Shown here piece after piece: positions 7,368 to 13,761 of a DNA stretch of 18,865 nucleotides; within the stretch, counting starts at the first letter, position 1; every line of letters begins with the position of its first letter. Below the pieces are notes generated by a model. It worked only from the letters and a program-made list of their open reading frames with translations. It was not told the origin of the DNA and made no database searches. The DNA comes from Haplosporangium gracile (Eukaryota; Mortierellomycota; Mortierellomycetes; Mortierellales; Mortierellaceae). The position numbers and the translations under genes were made by a program. The DNA lies in the NCBI GenBank assembly GCA_015499985.1, contig JAAAUF010000816.1, positions 1 through 18,865 on the forward strand. The letters are read 5' to 3'.

Positions 7368-7509
7368 CCGAGCAGAATAGCCTGGCAAACACATTCGTAA
7401 CTACCACCACTGCCCAACGCCCAAAAGCATCCCAAAAGCAAAAAAAAAGAAAAAACGGATTTAAGAAACGTGCTGTTCGTACAAGATAAAGCCATAATAC
7501 ACTGAGAAA

Positions 7510-7594
7510 GTATGTAACGTAAACGTTGGTGACCATTGTAAGTATTTCTCTCTTAAACTCAGATCCTAACGAGCACCAATACAATTGCATATAG
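7510..7594 (+). other. Leader intron ending 2 nt before the ATG at 7597
   Basis: Two good donors exist, GTATGT at 7510 and GTAAGTA at 7538. The branch site CTAAC is at 7566-7570 and the acceptor GCATATAG ends at 7594. The intron is 85 or 57 nt long depending on the donor. The position right before the start codon repeats that of the 4106 and 4906 genes. Confidence 0.65.
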
Positions 7595-7596
7595 AA

Positions 7597-8574
7597 ATGG
7601 CTAGCCCTCCCGTAAAAGTACCTGCGGTCGGATGGAACTTGCAAGTGACAGAAACCCCCAAACGCAACAAAAAGAGAAAGAATACTTCGTTCATGAAGTG
7701 CAGATTGGGGGATAACCATTTTACGATACTGGAATGGAACCATACAGATGCCGGCTTCAGCTTGCAGACAATGGAGGTCTTGAAAAGAATCGCAAAGGTA
7801 TACAAGAACCATATGCTAGACGGACTACCGATCCCCGAAGACGAGCTCCTTATTACGGTCGATGGCAATGCAGAGTTCATGGCATCGTACTGGGAGGGAA
7901 AGTCGAAAGTGAAGTCAAGGATCTTCATCACAAGGGTCAGAAGACAAAATGTCGATCCAAACGCGTACAAGGCCAATGATGGACTGGATTTGGAGTGGGG
8001 ACTTGAATACCAGCCAATCGAAGCCAAGAAAGACCAGGTTACAAACGAGCTAGTGGATGCCCAAAAGAAAAAGGCCGAGCAAGAGGCTGCAACAATGGCC
8101 GATCAGTTGAGAGTTCAAGTTCAATATCAAGCGGGGATGCTAGAGAAACTTGAAGCGCAACTTTCAGAAGCAGCCAAGGACAAGGAGAAGGGGAAGGGGA
8201 GACAGCGGTCTGACTCTTTATCTGATCTCTTAGGCAACAAGAATGGGGAGTCGTCGTCTTATACACAGTCGTCCGTCATGCATGATGATGATTACAACAT
8301 GAGCGAAGATGATGAACTGTTTGCTGAGTCAGCGCACAGACAGGGCGACAATCCCAAGAGCAGCAGCACCAGCAGAAGGAACAGTGTCAGCAAGAACAGC
8401 AGGAAAAGAGGGGCGGATGGAGAGGTGGATGAAGGGGCGGAAGTGACTGTAGGCAAACCCAAGAAAAAGAAGCAGTCCAGGAGCAAAACAGATGAATCGT
8501 TGAAGCAAACTCAATCTGGAATTGAGTCCTCGTCCAGCGGCAGCGCCTCGACCAGCAACGAGAAGTCATCGTGA
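7597..8574 (+). CDS. Nuclear-looking coiled-coil protein with acidic/Ser-rich tail, 325 aa
   Basis: The ATG is the first after the leader intron. Residues 1-140 form a compact domain with a basic patch at 21-29 (PKRNKKRKN) and hydrophobic strands such as HFTILEW and LLITVDG. The domain is not recognised. Residues about 145-198 are Glu/Lys/Gln/Ala-rich with heptad spacing, a probable coiled coil for oligomerisation. Residues 205-260 are acidic and Ser-rich (SEDDELFAES). Residues about 268-294 hold clusters RKR and KPKKKKQSR, resembling a bipartite nuclear localisation signal, and the last 30 residues are Ser/Thr-rich. This layout is common in chromatin or transcription cofactors. Near the stop, TCGTGAGTATC contains a strong donor-like GTGAGT at 8571, so alternative splicing to a longer C-terminus is possible, but I found no convincing downstream exon. 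Confidence 0.75.
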   Translation: MASPPVKVPAVGWNLQVTETPKRNKKRKNTSFMKCRLGDNHFTILEWNHTDAGFSLQTMEVLKRIAKVYKNHMLDGLPIPEDELLITVDGNAEFMASYWEGKSKVKSRIFITRVRRQNVDPNAYKANDGLDLEWGLEYQPIEAKKDQVTNELVDAQKKKAEQEAATMADQLRVQVQYQAGMLEKLEAQLSEAAKDKEKGKGRQRSDSLSDLLGNKNGESSSYTQSSVMHDDDYNMSEDDELFAESAHRQGDNPKSSSTSRRNSVSKNSRKRGADGEVDEGAEVTVGKPKKKKQSRSKTDESLKQTQSGIESSSSGSASTSNEKSS

Positions 8575-8596
8575 GTATCAAACACTCTATCACGTA

Positions 8597-8712
8597 CGAT
8601 GAAAGTTAAAACAAGTGAAAGGTTAAATAGCGGGTTATAAGGAAATAGGGATATATATAGACACCAAGATATTACTGCTGCGTATGGCAGAATAAGCCAA
8701 TAATATAAAAGG
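8597..8712 (+). promoter_or_regulatory. Promoter of the 8744 gene: CGATGAAAGTTAAA and TATAAAAGG
   Basis: CGATGAAAGTTAAA at 8597-8610 is a 14-bp exact match to 2665-2678. TATAAAAGG follows at 8704-8712. The box is 40 nt from the ATG, giving a leader of roughly 10 nt. Confidence 0.6.
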
Positions 8713-8743
8713 AGTGCAACTAGACAATCTTTTACTTTCTTAA

Positions 8744-9340
8744 ATGACTTATACACGTCGTCGCCGCAGACAAGGCTTTTTGAATGAGCAGAATCAAAGT
8801 GTTGACAGAAACCAACAACAACATATCGAGCTATATCACATGGAAACTACTTCGGAGATCGAAGCTTATGGACTCGTCTTCAAGTTCTCGAGACGAGAAG
8901 ATGAGGGACTAAGATACGAGTGCTTTTGCGAATCACTAATTGCCAGTCGACAAATCCTGAAAGACCATGTTAGAGAATGCCCTGCAATTAGAGACATGGC
9001 AATCAAGATCAAGAGTGAAGGGAGGCATCCATCTGTAGTCATGCTACAAGGGTCCGACAGACACGACTACAAGCAACCCTCTCTCAAGGAACATCGAAAA
9101 ACCCCCGGCCCTCGCTACAAACTGCCTTTCGGTCACAAACACCCTACTGAGACAGTAAGAAAGGTCAAACACGTCGACCCCGAACATAGAACAGTAACAG
9201 AAAAAACTACCCGCCGCACCGTGGTATACGAAGACGAACCCAGCGAAGAGTCAGAAGTAGCAGAAAGATGTATCGATATCATGACAGAGTGTCTCGACAT
9301 GATTAATGAATATATTGACCAATTAAAAAAAATCCACTAA
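8744..9340 (+). CDS. C2H2-like zinc-finger paralogue A, 198 aa
   Basis: This is the shortest of three related proteins (others at 9783-10520 and 11875-12819). Shared blocks are an H-x4-H pair (HIELYH, residues 27-32), a strand GLVFKFSR (43-50), and C60-x-C62-x12-H75-x3-C79. This last block is a plausible zinc site of unusual C-x-C type. The N-terminal Cys pair that completes a C-x4-C...H-x4-H finger in the two paralogues is missing here. It is replaced by a basic Arg-rich start (RRRRR), so the first finger is probably lost. The middle is Lys/Arg/Pro-rich. Residues about 165-198 form an acidic then amphipathic helix (IDIMTECLDMINEYIDQLKK). The start at 8744 is kept because H-x4-H precedes the next in-frame Met. 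Likely a DNA- or RNA-binding protein; family not recognised. Confidence 0.72.
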   Translation: MTYTRRRRRQGFLNEQNQSVDRNQQQHIELYHMETTSEIEAYGLVFKFSRREDEGLRYECFCESLIASRQILKDHVRECPAIRDMAIKIKSEGRHPSVVMLQGSDRHDYKQPSLKEHRKTPGPRYKLPFGHKHPTETVRKVKHVDPEHRTVTEKTTRRTVVYEDEPSEESEVAERCIDIMTECLDMINEYIDQLKKIH

Positions 9341-9500
9341 GGCCGCGCAATCCCACAGATGCATTCATCTAGCGGCTACAACGTCCCTTCCCTCAACCAA
9401 AACGCCCCTTAATAAAAGCCACCTTTCATTACAAAATAACGTCAGAGCTCTAGTGAGCCTGCGAGCTGGACAATCAACCATTCACATCCAATCACATTAG

Positions 9501-9580
9501 CCTTTCATGACAGAATTTTACCTTTCATCACAGAATTCTAGCTTTCATCACAGAATTTTACCTTTCACCATAACTGATGT
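9501..9580 (+). repeat. 20-bp tandem repeat of CTTTCATCACAGAATTTTA type
   Basis: There are four units of exactly 20 bp (9501, 9521, 9541, 9561), the last one diverged after its first eight bases. Each begins C/G-CTTTCAT. Two further single TTTCATC copies lie at 9598-9604 and 9630-9636, in AAGCTTTCATCA. The block ends 80-220 bp upstream of the TATA box at 9718. Its core is the reverse complement of the GATGAAA element found before other genes, so it probably acts as a multi-site enhancer for the 9783 gene. Confidence 0.75.
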
Positions 9581-9717
9581 AATGCTATACAACAAGCTTT
9601 CATCACAACTCAAGTGTCTTACACTAAGCTTTCATCAATCCAAATAAGTGAGCGGAATAAAAAGAGGATGCTTTACAGGCCAACTGAGTATTGCCAGTAT
9701 GATCTGTGCAGATTAAT

Positions 9718-9725
9718 TATAAAAG
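9718..9725 (+). promoter_or_regulatory. TATA box that decides the start of the 9783 gene
   Basis: TATAAAAG lies only 14 nt before an ATG at 9732, too close for that codon to be in the transcript if initiation is about 25-30 nt downstream. The next in-frame ATG at 9783 fits the usual distance (65 nt). Confidence 0.6.
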
Positions 9726-9782
9726 GTCAGAATGCCACAAGCATCAATCCTTACTACTCAAACATCAGTTAACTCAGAGACC

Positions 9783-10520
9783 ATGTACCGAAGCACAAAC
9801 ACCCCTGCGCGGTGCTTAATACGAGAATTGGAGAAATGCGACGAAGGTGCTAGAGTTGTCATGTTGAACAATATTATAGATTCGTCCAATGGATGCACAG
9901 TCGCCAATTGTACCAAGAAAGACGAAGACGTCGTCTACCATACCGCCCAACACGACCTGGAATATCATACCCTTACGATCGACATATATCTATTCGGGGT
10001 TAAAGTCACATTCACAAGATTCAAGAAAAGAGACTCTGATGACGACAAAGACTTTCACTGCTTGTGCAACGAACAGTTTCGATACAGGTCCGATCTACTC
10101 CAGCATTTCGAATTTTTTCCAGTCCTCGGATCGATGTCATGCAGTGTTATGAACCTTGCACTTTTGAAATTCATTAATGAGAACGATGAAAGCGGTACCA
10201 AGCATAAGGACTACGATTCGTTCGGAGTGACAATGACAGTAACGATGGAAAGAATTCCGTTTATTATCGAGTCATGTGAAAATTTGGCGAAAACCATGGA
10301 TCATCTGTTGGAGATGGGCGACAAGTTAGTGAGGTACATGGTGTATACAATGGAAGTGACGGTCAAGCAGGAAGAGCGCATAGAGTATACCGAGCGACAA
10401 TTCTTGGAGATTCTCAGGAAAATAGACAGTGTGCGTCAAACGGTGGGAACATTGGAAAAAATTGCACAAATCGAGTCGGTATTGCGAGCCCGGAAAGCCG
10501 AAAAGGACAATAATAAGTAG
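9783..10520 (+). CDS. C2H2-like zinc-finger paralogue B with C-terminal coiled coil, 245 aa
   Basis: The open frame reaches back to an ATG at 9732, but the TATA box at 9718 argues for 9783 as the start. The first finger is C38-x4-C43-x9-H53-x3-H57 with an additional H62; H-x4-H (HDLEYH, 57-62) aligns with the pairs in the other two paralogues. Next comes the shared strand FGVKVTFTR and the second site C93-x-C95-x12-H108, with a further Cys (GSMSC) downstream as a possible fourth ligand. The C-terminal 110 residues (from about ESCENLAKTMDHL) are strongly helical, with Glu/Lys/Val/Leu heptads, so dimerisation is likely. It is convergent with the Ras-like gene; AATAAA at 10595-10600 probably ends this message. 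Role inferred as nucleic-acid binding. Confidence 0.75.
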   Translation: MYRSTNTPARCLIRELEKCDEGARVVMLNNIIDSSNGCTVANCTKKDEDVVYHTAQHDLEYHTLTIDIYLFGVKVTFTRFKKRDSDDDKDFHCLCNEQFRYRSDLLQHFEFFPVLGSMSCSVMNLALLKFINENDESGTKHKDYDSFGVTMTVTMERIPFIIESCENLAKTMDHLLEMGDKLVRYMVYTMEVTVKQEERIEYTERQFLEILRKIDSVRQTVGTLEKIAQIESVLRARKAEKDNNK

Positions 10521-10609
10521 TAGTAGACACCACATAACAATAAGGGTATAAGTACAGTAGTTGAACTCTTTTACAATGGAGTAGAGTTGTAAGAAATAAA
10601 TGTTTTTGG

Positions 10610-11191
10610 TTATAGTAAAGATGATGAACGGACGGGAATAGGCGGGATAGTTAATCCATCGGACGGTAATAAGCGAGTTCGCGAAATTTTCCTCACGATT
10701 AGGATAAAGAGATTGTCAAGGTTGATGTTGTGAGTCACAGATGTTTCCAAAAATGAACAACCCATGACATTTGCGACATGAATACCGAAGCGCAACGGCA
10801 CCTGGCGTAAATGAGGCACGTCGCATTTGTTGGCGACTAAAATAATGACAGGGTTGTCTGAACGAAACCGAGAAATGCGATGAAAAAGACGGAGGGAAGA
10901 CTGCCAGGAGCGCAGGTCGGTAACGGAATATACAATAACGAGAGCGTCGGCATTACGTATCCATTGTTCATGCAAGACGGAACAACTTTCATGACCGGAC
11001 GTATCAAGTATTTGCAAGGAAGTATGAGAGCTGTCAACTAATAAAGTGGTAATGTAATAGTCTTCAATAGTGGGTATATAATTGACTGGAAGACGAGACA
11101 TACAAAACTGTAAAAGGAGGGAAGTTTTTCCTACAAAAGGGGCTCCCATGAATGTGACCGAGAGGAACGGCCGTGAGAAATAAGGACGCAT
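10610..11191 (-). CDS. Divergent Ras-family small GTPase lacking a CaaX box, 193 aa
   Basis: All five G motifs are present. G1 is GAPFVGKTS at 16-24, G2 is PTIEDYY at 40-46 (identical to the start of the Ras effector loop), G3 is DTSGHE at 63-68, G4 is NKCD at 121-124 and G5 is ETS at 149-151. The length fits the Ras subfamily. By alignment to Ras numbering, residues at 12 (Gly to Pro), 13 (Gly to Phe), 59 (Ala to Ser), 61 (Gln to His), 146 (Ala to Val) and 147 (Lys to Thr) all differ. These positions normally set GTP hydrolysis or nucleotide exchange, so the switch cycle is probably altered. The C-terminus (RSSSLL) has no prenylatable cysteine, so lipid anchoring by CaaX is absent. TATAAAC on the minus strand at 11231-11225 lies 34 nt from the ATG. 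No intron is seen. Confidence 0.9.
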   Translation of the reverse strand: MRPYFSRPFLSVTFMGAPFVGKTSLLLQFCMSRLPVNYIPTIEDYYITTLLVDSSHTSLQILDTSGHESCSVLHEQWIRNADALVIVYSVTDLRSWQSSLRLFHRISRFRSDNPVIILVANKCDVPHLRQVPLRFGIHVANVMGCSFLETSVTHNINLDNLFILIVRKISRTRLLPSDGLTIPPIPVRSSSLL

Positions 11192-11224
11192 GGCGGAGTA
11201 AATGTAAAAGTAAGACCGAAACCA

Positions 11225-11313
11225 GTTTATATTTATGTAAATGCTGTAGGAGAATGAAACTCTAAGACTGCTAAACTTTCATCACCCTGTGGCAATTCTT
11301 TATTCTATAAAAG
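11225..11313. promoter_or_regulatory. Divergent promoter between Ras-like gene and 11473 gene
   Basis: Minus TATAAAC (11231-11225) and plus TATAAAAG (11306-11313) face apart. Between them lie GAATGAAACTC (11252-11262) and TAAACTTTCATC (11272-11283). The ATGAAA and TTTCAT cores form a spaced inverted pair, as in the divergent promoter at 6959-7097. GAATGAAACTC is also the unit of the tandem repeat at 18061-18137. Confidence 0.55.
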
Positions 11314-11364
11314 CAGGCGCTTCCATCACATTTTGCACCTCACAAAACACTTTCACACGACATT

Positions 11365-11462
11365 GTAAAGTAGAAAACGCTGAATGGCCTATTGCCAAGC
11401 ACTTCAAGATAAAGTATACTCGCTACAAACTAATTATATCGAACTTTCAATACATCGTTTAG
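11365..11462 (+). other. Possible leader intron before the ATG at 11473
   Basis: The donor GTAAAG is at 11365, the branch-like ACTAAT at about 11429, and the acceptor CATCGTTTAG ends at 11462 (98 nt). Removing it deletes the ATG at 11384 and makes 11473 the first start codon. The evidence is weaker than for the three other leader introns because the branch site is not CTAAC. Confidence 0.4.
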
Positions 11463-11472
11463 ACACTGCACT

Positions 11473-11712
11473 ATGGGTCGTAAACCTCAAAGCCGAAACC
11501 ATCGATCAGTCTCTACAAAAGTTCAGTTCAAGAACGTCTCCGATTCCAAACTTTTGGCAGAAGCAGAGAAATCAATGTACATACTATTTAAAATCGCAAC
11601 AGAGTGCCAAAGACGGAGTCTACTGAGAGTATTTAGCGGGATGATAGAGATTTCGACTGAGAAGCATATCTTTGATTTGATATGGCTCAAAGAAGGCGTT
11701 GAGCATCAATAA
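11473..11712 (+). CDS. Small helical protein, 79 aa (start uncertain)
   Basis: Two overlapping open frames compete: 11384-11626 and 11473-11712. I prefer the second. Its start has A at -3 and G at +4, a leader intron (11365-11462) would remove the first ATG, and its C-terminal half reads as regular amphipathic helices (LLAEAEKSMYILFKIATECQ and RVFSGMIEISTEKHIFDLIW). The N-terminus is Arg/Lys/Ser-rich. A third possibility splices frame one (11384-11479) to frame two (from 11527) with a 47-nt intron, giving about 94 residues, but this lacks a branch site. A TATA box (11306) and the shared promoter with the Ras-like gene suggest co-expression with it. No known domain, membrane segment or signal is visible. 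Treat the exact product as open. Confidence 0.45.
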   Translation: MGRKPQSRNHRSVSTKVQFKNVSDSKLLAEAEKSMYILFKIATECQRRSLLRVFSGMIEISTEKHIFDLIWLKEGVEHQ

Positions 11713-11730
11713 AAGTCTATACCATATATA

Positions 11731-11791
11731 GTTAAAAAGTTTCATCACGAGCTGCGCAAGTGAAAGTCTAAAAAAAAAGATATAAAGAAGG
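11731..11791 (+). promoter_or_regulatory. Promoter of the 11875 gene: GTTAAAAAGTTTCATC and TATAAAGAAGG
   Basis: GTTAAAAAGTTTCATC at 11731-11746 differs at one base from GTTAAGAAGTTTCATC at 13245-13260. In both, a TATAA(A/G)GAAGG box follows (11781-11791 here, 13325-13335 there). A polypurine stretch separates the two elements. Confidence 0.55.
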
Positions 11792-11874
11792 GGAAAGCAG
11801 GGTCAATTAATACCAACAGCAACAACTCCAGTCACCGCCATCAACATCCAAAAAAAAGAAAGAAAATCATCTTC

Positions 11875-12819
11875 ATGAGTCTCCAACTTCCCTCATGCAA
11901 TACCGCTTCATGTTCTTTCTACAACTGTTACAGAGATGAGCCTGTCAAGGGTATGCGGTCCCACGTCGTAAACTACCACACGGATCAAGATGTCAAGTTG
12001 TCCCTGCTCGGTCTTGATTTCACGTTTAAAAGGGAGAGTGGCGGGGAAAGGAACTACGTTTGCTTGTGTGGCTTCAGAATGAACAGTAGAGACAAAGTCA
12101 TGTACCATTGCCGTTGGCTTGCGTTAGCAGGGGTAATGAACTGCCAAGTACTGGAATCGAAAGCGAATAGCGTGTTGTTGGGAAATCCACTCCAAAAGTC
12201 AGAGGATTTTCTTGAACGTGGGCTAGATATCACCAAAAGCTCAAGTACAGAGCAAGAGGAGTTGGAAGCGCTTGTTAAAGCAACCGAAGAAGCGTTGTGG
12301 GAAATGGAAGGAGGTTGGAAAACCAACAAATATCCCCAAGACGAGGCACAGAAGGAGATTGAAAATGCTTTTGCATGCCTTGGTCGTCGCCGAGAAGTTC
12401 AGAAGAGGCTTATGGTGGACACAGAGTACGAAATGGATATGATCGTTGCCGGTAGGGGTGTCTATCACGGAGTTTCAAGTAAGATCAGAGAAGGCGGGTG
12501 TCTCGAGTATATCGACGGCGCAGTCTACAGACCGCTCACATGGACAGAGACATCTGCAGCAGAGACTGATCACAGCCATGAAGCATCGAGCAAGATCGAA
12601 GGAGGAGAGTGTCGCAAGTATATTGATGGGCGAGTAGTCTACGGACCACTTACATCGGCGGAGACAATTGCAGCAGAGACCAGTCGCTACCACGAAGCAT
12701 TGAACAGGATCGAAGTAGGAGGGTGTCGCAAGTATATAGATGGTCGAGTAGTCTTCGGACCACTTACATTGGCAGAGACAATTGCAGCAGAAGCAAGGGC
12801 CAGAAAATGCAAATTGTAG
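11875..12819 (+). CDS. C2H2-like zinc-finger paralogue C with C-terminal tandem repeats, 314 aa
   Basis: The first finger is a near-classic C13-x4-C18-x11-H30-x4-H35. The second shared block has the strand LSLLGLDFTFKR (42-53) followed by C63-x-C65-x12-H78-C79, with C90 as another candidate ligand. These match the blocks in the 8744 and 9783 proteins, so all three derive from one ancestor. Residues about 120-150 are Glu-rich and helical. From residue 203 to the end there are three tandem copies of a 37-38-residue unit, the third incomplete. Its core is KYIDGRVVYGPLTSAETIAA. The unit's G-G-x-C and Y-I-D-G are kept in every copy, which points to a structural repeat, perhaps for protein binding. 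Only this paralogue has it. The start is the first ATG after the TATA box at 11781. No ligand or enzymatic role can be named. Confidence 0.78.
   Translation: MSLQLPSCNTASCSFYNCYRDEPVKGMRSHVVNYHTDQDVKLSLLGLDFTFKRESGGERNYVCLCGFRMNSRDKVMYHCRWLALAGVMNCQVLESKANSVLLGNPLQKSEDFLERGLDITKSSSTEQEELEALVKATEEALWEMEGGWKTNKYPQDEAQKEIENAFACLGRRREVQKRLMVDTEYEMDMIVAGRGVYHGVSSKIREGGCLEYIDGAVYRPLTWTETSAAETDHSHEASSKIEGGECRKYIDGRVVYGPLTSAETIAAETSRYHEALNRIEVGGCRKYIDGRVVFGPLTLAETIAAEARARKCKL
12481..12807 (+). repeat. Three in-frame tandem repeats within the 11875 gene
   Basis: Copies start at 12481, 12592 and 12706, with periods of 111 and 114 nt. The extra codon in the second copy adds one Val. The second and third copies are more alike at DNA level than either is to the first, so the last duplication is the youngest. 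Each copy encodes [KR]I-x3-G-x-C...YIDG...GPLT...ET-x-AAE. Confidence 0.8.
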
Positions 12820-13244
12820 ACAGATATGTACAAAACGAGATATATTGAAGTATTACCCAGTACGCGAACAATAGACTAAATAAGGAAAGAATTAGGAATC
12901 GAAATGAACTGATATGGAGCAGTCAAAACAGTAATCGTGGGGTAATTGCTTCTTTCGCATTTTATCATCAAAGACACCATCGACCACACACCACGACATC
13001 TTTTATTCCTTTTAGGTTCCTTGAATTTTGAAAATGTAATTTAGGAACAAAGAACTTTAGAAGTACCTTTCCATCAACACCGGACCATTTGGTCCTACAC
13101 CTTTGGCACATACACAACGTGGATAGTTAAAATTAGGCTAGTCACCATGGCTCCGCCCTAACTCATGATCGTGTCACAGATAAGGCTCACAAAAGGTCAA
13201 CATGCATGGCTTGTCCCTTTTTCGGTTTGGTTTTGACCGCCAGT

Positions 13245-13335
13245 GTTAAGAAGTTTCATCGATACAACGAGTTAAAGGATTGTTGTTGACTTTGTTGCGC
13301 TAATGACAATAAGCCAAGCACAGATATAAGGAAGG
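13245..13335 (+). promoter_or_regulatory. Orphan promoter resembling that of the 11875 gene
   Basis: GTTAAGAAGTTTCATC (13245-13260) and TATAAGGAAGG (13325-13335) copy the layout at 11731-11791. The transcript would begin near 13355. It would meet the short frame at 13387 (five codons) and then the doubtful 83-codon frame at 13409. It may mark a decayed family member or a non-coding transcript. Confidence 0.4.
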
Positions 13336-13485
13336 ATTTAGGGTCCACATCTAGAGAAGTACTGAGGCAGGACTGCTGTGACAGCAAATGAGAGAGGATG
13401 AGTAAGCGATGAAAAGAAAGAGGATGAGAAAGTACGATGGGTGTGCAAGTGCAGGAGGGAAGCCTAGCAAGGAAATAAAATATGA

Positions 13486-13555
13486 TGACGTCAGATTCTC
13501 GAGATATTCATGTGACGTCATACTTTTTTTTCCCTTTCATATTCACGTGACGTCA
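13486..13555. promoter_or_regulatory. Three CRE-type TGACGTCA palindromes
   Basis: Perfect TGACGTCA occurs at 13486-13493, 13513-13520 and 13548-13555. The last two are 35 bp apart and sit in a direct repeat (ATATTCA-Y-GTGACGTCATACTTTT). TGACGTCA is the established binding site of CREB/ATF-type bZIP factors, which in fungi include stress and cAMP-pathway regulators. Three in 70 bp is far above chance. The site is about 210 bp upstream of the eight-exon gene at 13762. Confidence 0.65.
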
Positions 13556-13761
13556 TACTTTTCACTTTATTTTCACCTCAATCACTTCGTTACTCTCATC
13601 ATTCTTCCCTTTTATCTTCTTCACCACCCCTCCATCACGTACCGGTCGAAACAGGTATGAGAGTTATTCTGAAAGATGAACGTTCTTTGTTAGTGTTGGT
13701 CATTCAGATAAAGTTGGACATGATCGACGCTCCGTGCCCAGTGATGTTTTGTTACTGATGC

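Larger units (their letters stand above)
12820..13761. other. Long intergenic region with orphan promoter and CRE sites
   Basis: This 940-bp stretch has no well-supported gene. Its structured parts are a promoter-like pair at 13245-13335 and three TGACGTCA palindromes at 13486-13555, listed separately. An 83-codon frame (13409-13660) lies across the palindromes; its second half is Phe/His/Leu-rich and reads like a translation of pyrimidine-rich non-coding DNA, so it is not called. The final part up to 13760 has no TATA box and probably holds the promoter of the eight-exon gene. Confidence 0.5.

Noticed and set aside
1354..12819. Block as an integrated giant-virus or Maverick-like element
   Set aside because: Compactness and TATA boxes suggested it, but no capsid, polymerase, integrase or packaging gene is visible and spliceosomal introns are present; origin left open.
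13409..13660. 83-codon frame behind the orphan promoter
   Set aside because: It spans the CRE repeats, and its second half is pyrimidine-tract translation; coding support is too weak.
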